DNA from: an uncultured Clostridia bacterium
GTDB lineage: Bacteria; Bacillota_A; Clostridia; TANB77; CAG-508
Reading direction: 5' to 3'
Assembly (NCBI GenBank): GCA_944393295.1
Contig: CALXZR010000107.1
Coordinates: 1 to 11,606, forward strand
Length of the DNA stretch: 11,606 bases
The notes under the pieces are model-generated. The model saw nothing but the letters and a program-made list of their open reading frames with translations. It had not been told where the DNA came from and ran no database searches. The translations under genes and the position numbers were made by a program. This document shows positions 8,000-11,606 of this stretch, in pieces; the stretch's first letter is position 1; each line of letters starts with the position of its first letter.

Positions 8000-8662
8000 T
8001 TATACCTTATTTGAGTCTTCTTTTGAATTTTCTTCATTACTCTCTTCATTAGAATTAGACTCTACTTTATTATTTTCACTGCTTTCTTCCCTTTCGGGCA
8101 TAGGAGCCTCTAATATTTCTTCTATTACTATTTGTTCATTTTCATCTAATTTATATCTTGGAAGTTCTGGCAATTCATCTAAACTTGATATACCAAACAT
8201 TTTCATAAATTGATTTGTTACTTTATAAGTAGTTGGTCTTCCTGGTGCATCTAGCCTTCCTGCTTCTTCTATAAGCCCAAATTCTAGTAATTTATAAATT
8301 GTACCATCTGAACCTACTCCACGTATTGCTTCTATTTGAGCTCTTGTAATTTTTGGATTGTAAGCAATAATAGAAAGAGTTTCTAAAGCAGCATTTGAAA
8401 TAGTTGGTTTTGATCTGTTATCAAACAATGGATATATATATTCATATAAATCTTTTTTAGTACATAATTGATATGAATCTTCAACTTTTATTAGTTCGAT
8501 TCCACTATCCTCTGAATCATATTTTAATTTCATATTTTGCATTATTTTTTCAATATCTTCAGAGCCTATTTCTAATATATTCATTATTTCCTTAGTACTA
8601 ACTTCTCTGCCACTTGAAAAAAGCATTGCTTCAATAACAGCTTGTTCTTTTTTTAGCTCCAT
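8000..8662 (-). CDS. scpB: Segregation and condensation protein B
   Basis: This 220-residue protein is a non-SMC subunit of the SMC-ScpAB condensin. ScpB dimerises and binds the kleisin ScpA. It has two winged-helix domains, at about residues 1-78 and 86-165. The second carries the family signature from ALETLSIIAYNPKITRAQIE (92-111) through IRGVGSDGTIYKLLE and GRLDAPGRPTTYKVT to FGISSLDELPEL. Residues about 184-220 form an acidic, Asn/Ser/Glu-rich, probably disordered tail, which is common and variable in the family. Start: ATG at 8662 with AGGAGG (8668-8673) 5 nt upstream. scpA, usually the immediate upstream gene, is not here; instead scpB has its own predicted promoter. It probably heads a scpB-proS transcription unit. 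Its partner smc lies about 2.8 kb away on the same strand. Confidence 0.96.
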   Translation of the reverse strand: MELKKEQAVIEAMLFSSGREVSTKEIMNILEIGSEDIEKIMQNMKLKYDSEDSGIELIKVEDSYQLCTKKDLYEYIYPLFDNRSKPTISNAALETLSIIAYNPKITRAQIEAIRGVGSDGTIYKLLEFGLIEEAGRLDAPGRPTTYKVTNQFMKMFGISSLDELPELPRYKLDENEQIVIEEILEAPMPEREESSENNKVESNSNEESNEENSKEDSNKV

Positions 8663-8688
8663 AACTTCCTCCTAAATATATACTATAT

Positions 8689-8717
8689 ATTATTACACGA
8701 GTTTTGCTTTGTGTCAA
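8689..8717 (-). promoter_or_regulatory. Predicted sigma-A promoter of scpB
   Basis: On the minus strand there is a perfect -35 TTGACA (8712-8717), a 17-nt spacer and a -10 AATAAT (8689-8694). An upstream TG makes it extended -10 (TGTAATAAT). It lies 15 to 20 nt upstream of the scpB ribosome binding site. Confidence 0.7.
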
Positions 8718-8736
8718 GAAGTAGAAGTACTTAAAA

Positions 8737-8766
8737 TTGACATATATTAGGCTTTTATGGTATAAT
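8737..8766 (+). promoter_or_regulatory. Strong sigma-A promoter of the 58-residue protein gene
   Basis: TTGACA (8737-8742), an 18-nt spacer and TATAAT (8761-8766) are both full consensus, and the -10 is extended (TGGTATAAT). GAGGTG (8785-8790) lies 5 nt before the ATG at 8796. It is back to back with the scpB promoter; the two -35 boxes are 19 nt apart. Confidence 0.85.
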
Positions 8767-8795
8767 ATAAATGAATATTTTTATGAGGTGATACT

Positions 8796-8972
8796 ATGGA
8801 TAAAGAAAAGGAAAACGAAAACGAAGAAATAGAAGTTGTAATGGGTGATGACTCAGAATTAATTATTTCAGATGTTGGAGATTGTATGACTGATTTAAGA
8901 CCAAAAACAGAAAAAAAGAAAAATGTAGTTATCCCTATTGCCAAAAAGAAAAAAGAAGAAGAAGAAGATTAA
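8796..8972 (+). CDS. Small highly charged protein of unknown function (58 aa)
   Basis: The ORF has its own full-consensus promoter, a GAGGTG ribosome binding site 5 nt before the ATG, and a strong terminator 20 to 75 nt after the stop. This is a complete single-gene transcription unit, which is the main reason to call it real. The product starts with an acidic Glu/Asn/Lys stretch (MDKEKENENEEIEVV). A mixed core follows (GDDSELIISDVGDCMTDLRP, residues 17-36) with one Cys at residue 30. Then come a Lys-rich segment (TEKKKNVVIPIAKKKK) and a run of four Glu and one Asp at the end. There is no signal peptide, membrane helix or domain that I recognise; it is probably a soluble cytoplasmic protein. 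It lies between scpB (divergent) and the wall hydrolase (convergent), which gives no clear hint of function. Confidence 0.75.
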   Translation: MDKEKENENEEIEVVMGDDSELIISDVGDCMTDLRPKTEKKKNVVIPIAKKKKEEEED

Positions 8973-8995
8973 TCTTCAGAAATTTTATAACAAAT

Positions 8996-9047
8996 AAAAA
9001 AGAAAGTCGATTCAAACTATTGTAGTTTTGTCTCGACTTCTTTTTTT
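8996..9047. terminator. Bidirectional terminator between the small ORF and the wall hydrolase
   Basis: A long hairpin is formed by AAAAGAAAGTCGA-type sequence to 9010 pairing with TCGACTTCTTTTT from 9033, with one bulged A. An inner AAACTA/TAGTTT stem closes a TTG loop. On the plus strand it runs into TTCTTTTTTT; on the minus strand it runs into TTTCTTTTTTATTTG. It ends 10 nt from the hydrolase stop codon, so it serves both convergent genes. Confidence 0.85.
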
Positions 9048-9057
9048 ACTGTGTGGA

Positions 9058-9924
9058 TTACCCAAGCTCAACCTCGTTGAACTCGTTATGGAAAGCATGT
9101 TCTCCAATAATCAGCTCTTCTATGCCTTCTCTTCTTTCTCTCTCAAATGGAGAAATAATATCAGACTTGTATGCATAGAAAAACTTTGCACCATCTTCAA
9201 ACACTTTCCTTGTCGGATCCCAACCCTTGCAGGCTGCTTCAACAGCTTCTCTGCATTCTGGCACTTCAGCAAGCATTGACTCTGTAACCCAGCTAATCGA
9301 AGCAAAGGCTCCACTTTGAGTTATTACTGCCTCGATGCTACTTGTATTGAATTCACCACTTCCTGAAAAGTAACGATTCAAAACAACGGCTGCTACCGCA
9401 ACCTTTCCTTCTAGGCATTCACCTCGTGCTTCTGCATACACCACTTTGGTGATAAGGACTTTATCCTCTTCACTAATATTGTAGTAATATGCTAGAGATT
9501 CTCCATATGCAGAAATTTGAGTTTCTGCTTCTTTTGGTTCTTCTACTGCTATTTTCTCTGTTGCTTCAGCAATTTCTGTATCTTCAGTACTCTCATTTAG
9601 ATTTTCTTTTTTGCTAGCAACTTCGATACTTCTAGCAGAAGTGTACTCTGGCTCTGGAGTTGTGGTTACTTCCACGAAAGTTGTTTCGCACTCTGTTTCT
9701 TTATTTTCAAATACATTAGCAAAGATGTTTTTGCAAGTGAAAATACAGAACACAATAAGTGCTAAAAACATTGTTCTAGAGATTAACCACCTCTTAAGCC
9801 TTTTTTTCCGTCTTTTTTCTCTTAGCATCCTTTTTCTTCTTCTGCACATTTCATATTTTTCGCATTGGATGCAACTTAGATTAGTGTCACTGTACGGGCA
9901 GTTCCGAAACATTTTCTTTTCCAT
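9058..9924 (-). CDS. Membrane-anchored SleB/CwlJ-type cell wall hydrolase
   Basis: The protein has 288 residues. Residues 154-288 match the SleB/CwlJ hydrolase domain (Hydrolase_2): KVVYAEARGE has the probable catalytic E165, followed by VAAVVLNR, TQSGAF and a C-terminal IGEHAFHNEF segment. The family cuts peptidoglycan glycan strands, in spore cortex or in vegetative wall. The N-terminus is cytoplasmic and holds a C9-C18-C21-C27 cluster, then a very basic stretch (28-45), one membrane helix (about 47-64) and a Glu/Thr-rich linker (about 73-150) that would span the inner wall. Start: ATG at 9924 with GAGGAG (9933-9938) 8 nt upstream. It has its own predicted promoter. Sampled 60-nt lines of the catalytic part are about 45% G+C by hand count, against about 17-33% in smc and asnS lines. 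A role in germination cannot be told apart from vegetative wall turnover. Confidence 0.92.
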   Translation of the reverse strand: MEKKMFRNCPYSDTNLSCIQCEKYEMCRRRKRMLREKRRKKRLKRWLISRTMFLALIVFCIFTCKNIFANVFENKETECETTFVEVTTTPEPEYTSARSIEVASKKENLNESTEDTEIAEATEKIAVEEPKEAETQISAYGESLAYYYNISEEDKVLITKVVYAEARGECLEGKVAVAAVVLNRYFSGSGEFNTSSIEAVITQSGAFASISWVTESMLAEVPECREAVEAACKGWDPTRKVFEDGAKFFYAYKSDIISPFERERREGIEELIIGEHAFHNEFNEVELG

Positions 9925-9943
9925 AAATTTCTCTCCTCTATAC

Positions 9944-9960
9944 TGTACATAAGCTGTACA
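9944..9960. promoter_or_regulatory. Two TGTACA palindromes one helical turn apart in the wall hydrolase leader
   Basis: TGTACA occurs at 9944-9949 and 9955-9960, 11 bp centre to centre, between the predicted transcript start and the ribosome binding site. As DNA this could be a paired operator. As RNA the two copies can form a 6-bp hairpin with a 5-nt loop. No regulator can be named. Confidence 0.4.
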
Positions 9961-9993
9961 AATTCTGCTTTTCCTAAAAAGGTCCTACTATTA

Positions 9994-10022
9994 ATTATAC
10001 CACATTTAGCAAAAACAATCAA
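9994..10022 (-). promoter_or_regulatory. Predicted sigma-A promoter of the wall hydrolase gene
   Basis: On the minus strand there is a -35 TTGATT (10017-10022), a 17-nt spacer and an extended -10 TGGTATAAT with TATAAT at 9994-9999. The leader would be about 60 nt long and contains the TGTACA pair. This suggests sigma-A control rather than an obvious sporulation-sigma promoter. Confidence 0.7.
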
Positions 10023-10053
10023 ATTTTCGTACTTTCACACGTTGATATGAGTG

Positions 10054-10085
10054 CAAAAATAGATAGCAAAAGCTATCTATTTTTG
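10054..10085 (-). terminator. Intrinsic terminator downstream of asnS
   Basis: A perfect 14-bp stem (10054-10067 with 10072-10085) and an AAAA/TTTT loop lie 16 nt beyond the asnS stop. The U-run (TATTTTTG on the minus strand) is part of the stem's 3' arm rather than following it, so strength is uncertain. It separates asnS from the hydrolase promoter. Confidence 0.7.
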
Positions 10086-10101
10086 ATACATTTTTATTTA
10101 A

Positions 10102-11493
10102 TTAAAATTCGCAATTTTTTGGTGTTCTTGGGAATGGTATTACATCTCTAATATTTCCCATTCCTGTTATATACATCATTAGTCTTTCAAAGCCTAAACC
10201 AAAACCTGCATGAGGTGCAGAGCCATATTTTCTTAAATCTAAATACCACCAATAATCTTTCTCTTCTAGTCCTAGTTTCTTCATTTTTTCTTGTAGTATA
10301 TCCAAGTTATCTTCTCTTTGACTTCCACCTATGATTTCTCCGATTCCTGGCGCTAATAAATCTGCTGCAGCAACAGTTTTTCCATCAGGATTTTGTTTCA
10401 TATAGAAAGCCTTAATTTCTGTTGGATAATCTGTTACAAATACTGGTTTTCCAAAGATTTTTTCACTTAAGTATCTTTCATGCTCTGTTTGTAAGTCTAT
10501 TCCCCAAGAAACAGGAAATTCAAATTCACTATTATGTTTTTCTAATTCTTTAACAGCATCTGTATATGTTATTCTTCCAAAATCTGAGTTTAACACATTG
10601 TTTAATCTTTCTAATAGAGTTTTATCTATGAAATTATTGAAAAATTCCATTTCTTCTGGGCAATGTTCTAAAACATAATTTATAACATATTTTAGCATTT
10701 CTTCTGCTAAATCCATATCGTCTTTTAAATCTGCAAAGCATATTTCAGGTTCAATCATCCAAAATTCAGCTGCGTGTTTTACTGTGTTAGAATTTTCTGC
10801 ACGAAAAGTAGGTCCAAATGTATAAACATTTCTAAAAGCAAAAGCATAAGTTTCTACATTTAATTGACCACTTACTGTTAAATGAGCAGGCTTTGAAAAG
10901 AAATCTTTTGAAAAATCAACTTCTCCATTTTCTGTTTTTGGTACATTGTTTAAATCAAAAGTATTTAAATTAAACATCTCACCTGCACCTTCGCAGTCAC
11001 TACCAGTAATAATTGGTGTATGAACATAAACAAAATCTTTTTCCTGAAAAAACTTATGAATTGCATATGATAATACTGAACGAACTCTAAATACGGCATT
11101 AAAAGTATTGGTTCTAGGTCTTAAATGTGCAATTGTTCTTAAATATTCAACTGTGTGTCTTTTCTTTTGAAGTGGATACTCTGGATTTGAAATATCAACA
11201 ATTTCAACATTAGTAGCTTTTAATTCAAAAGCTTGTTTTGCATTTTCTGTTTTAGTAAAAATTCCTTTTACTATAATTGAAGAACTGATTGATAATTTAC
11301 ATATTTCATTGAAATTATCTAAGGTATTGTCAAATACAATTTGTAAGTTTTTAAAAAAACTTCCATCATTTAATTCAATAAAGCCAAATGTTTTTGAATC
11401 TCTAACAGTCCTTACCCAACCAGATACTTTAATTTCCTTTGTATAATATTTTTCAGAATTTTTAAATAACTCTCTTATCAATATATTTTCCAT
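10102..11493 (-). CDS. asnS: Asparaginyl-tRNA synthetase
   Basis: This 463-residue class IIb synthetase attaches asparagine to tRNA-Asn. An OB-fold anticodon-binding domain (about residues 1-110, with [22 protein letters not shown]) is followed by the catalytic domain. Motif 1 lies around [27 protein letters not shown]. Motif 2 has [21 protein letters not shown] near residue 230, where the Asn-type pattern rather than the Asp-type supports AsnRS over AspRS. Motif 3 is [14 protein letters not shown] near 432-445. The terminal [10 protein letters not shown] is characteristic of AsnRS. Start: ATG at 11493 with GGAGG (11501-11505) 7 nt upstream. It is transcribed alone from its own promoter, and no T-box leader fits in the short 5' region. 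Its presence suggests direct charging of tRNA-Asn, though an indirect amidotransferase route elsewhere is not excluded. Confidence 0.98.
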   Translation of the reverse strand: MENILIRELFKNSEKYYTKEIKVSGWVRTVRDSKTFGFIELNDGSFFKNLQIVFDNTLDNFNEICKLSISSSIIVKGIFTKTENAKQAFELKATNVEIVDISNPEYPLQKKRHTVEYLRTIAHLRPRTNTFNAVFRVRSVLSYAIHKFFQEKDFVYVHTPIITGSDCEGAGEMFNLNTFDLNNVPKTENGEVDFSKDFFSKPAHLTVSGQLNVETYAFAFRNVYTFGPTFRAENSNTVKHAAEFWMIEPEICFADLKDDMDLAEEMLKYVINYVLEHCPEEMEFFNNFIDKTLLERLNNVLNSDFGRITYTDAVKELEKHNSEFEFPVSWGIDLQTEHERYLSEKIFGKPVFVTDYPTEIKAFYMKQNPDGKTVAAADLLAPGIGEIIGGSQREDNLDILQEKMKKLGLEEKDYWWYLDLRKYGSAPHAGFGLGFERLMMYITGMGNIRDVIPFPRTPKNCEF

Positions 11494-11522
11494 AATAAAT
11501 CCTCCACTATTATGATTTCAAT

Positions 11523-11551
11523 ATTATATAAAATTATTTCCAAAAATTCAA
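11523..11551 (-). promoter_or_regulatory. Predicted sigma-A promoter of asnS
   Basis: On the minus strand there is a -35 TTGAAT (11546-11551), a 17-nt spacer and a perfect -10 TATAAT (11523-11528). The 5' leader to the ATG would be only about 25 nt, which is too short for a T-box or riboswitch. Confidence 0.7.
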
Positions 11552-11571
11552 CATTTTTTTGTTATTTTATC

Positions 11572-11600
11572 TTGACAAATGGATAAAATAACTTTATAAT
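11572..11600 (+). promoter_or_regulatory. Perfect-consensus sigma-A promoter pointing out of the window
   Basis: TTGACA (11572-11577), a 17-nt spacer and TATAAT (11595-11600) match the sigma-A consensus at every position. It drives plus-strand transcription of something beyond the right edge, divergent from asnS. The product is not visible. Confidence 0.85.
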
Positions 11601-11606
11601 ATTAAT

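Noticed and set aside
8747..8944. Minus-strand ORF of 65 codons opposite the small charged protein
   Set aside because: The plus-strand ORF has promoter, ribosome binding site and terminator. The minus-strand one has Ser/Phe-rich shadow composition and crosses the divergent promoter.
9028..9279. Plus-strand ORFs at 9028-9279 and 9611-9952, and the minus-strand ORF at 9120-9314
   Set aside because: All are other-frame readings of the SleB/CwlJ-like gene. Higher G+C there simply gives longer chance ORFs, and the first one begins inside the terminator.
11494..11571. T-box or other riboswitch leader for asnS or proS
   Set aside because: The asnS leader is about 25 nt, and the scpB-proS gap is 50 nt. 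Neither can hold a T-box, and no T-box consensus bases are seen.
1..11606. CRISPR array, insertion sequence, prophage, toxin-antitoxin or defence cluster
   Set aside because: I found no regularly spaced repeats, transposase or integrase motifs, terminal inverted repeats, or families known from such systems. The gene content is housekeeping plus one orphan small ORF.

Overview
The window looks like chromosome of an AT-rich, Gram-positive Bacillota (Clostridia-like) bacterium. Evidence: A/T-heavy codons; strong AGGAGG-type ribosome binding sites; sigma-A promoters of TTGACA/TATAAT type; an SMC-ScpB condensin; a SleB/CwlJ-type wall hydrolase; and the archaeal/eukaryotic-type prolyl-tRNA synthetase found in many Clostridia. 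I cannot name a genus from the sequence alone.

Layout, left to right. (1) 1-1636, minus: a DUF2207 membrane protein whose C-terminus runs off the left edge. (2) 1684-5235, minus: smc, 47 nt upstream of the DUF2207 gene and probably co-transcribed with it. (3) 5236-5390: divergent promoters. (4) 5391-6335, plus: a stand-alone HD-GYP phosphodiesterase-like protein. (5) 6336-6512: an intergenic stretch with two hairpins that act as, or resemble, terminators. (6) 6513-7949, minus: proS. (7) 8000-8662, minus: scpB, probably the promoter-proximal gene of a scpB-proS unit. (8) 8663-8795: back-to-back promoters. (9) 8796-8972, plus: an unrecognised 58-residue charged protein with its own strong promoter and terminator. 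(10) 9058-9924, minus: a membrane-anchored SleB/CwlJ-like wall hydrolase, clearly richer in G+C than its neighbours. (11) 10102-11493, minus: asnS. (12) 11494-11606: the asnS promoter back to back with a perfect-consensus plus-strand promoter that points out of the window.

The content is mostly housekeeping: chromosome organisation (smc, scpB), tRNA charging (proS, asnS), wall remodelling (sleB-like) and probably cyclic-dinucleotide turnover (HD-GYP). smc and scpB, whose products form one complex, lie in two separate transcription units about 2.8 kb apart. I see no CRISPR array, transposase, phage gene, tRNA or rRNA, and no gene cluster that looks like a new defence or biosynthetic system.

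The most interesting signals are small. The proS start codon lacks a nearby Shine-Dalgarno, but a strong one lies 33 nt upstream behind a hairpin that would bring it to about 11 nt. The DUF2207 Shine-Dalgarno fills the loop of a 7-bp hairpin. The 58-residue protein is an orphan with a strong promoter. The wall hydrolase has a cytoplasmic four-cysteine tail and two TGTACA palindromes in its leader.
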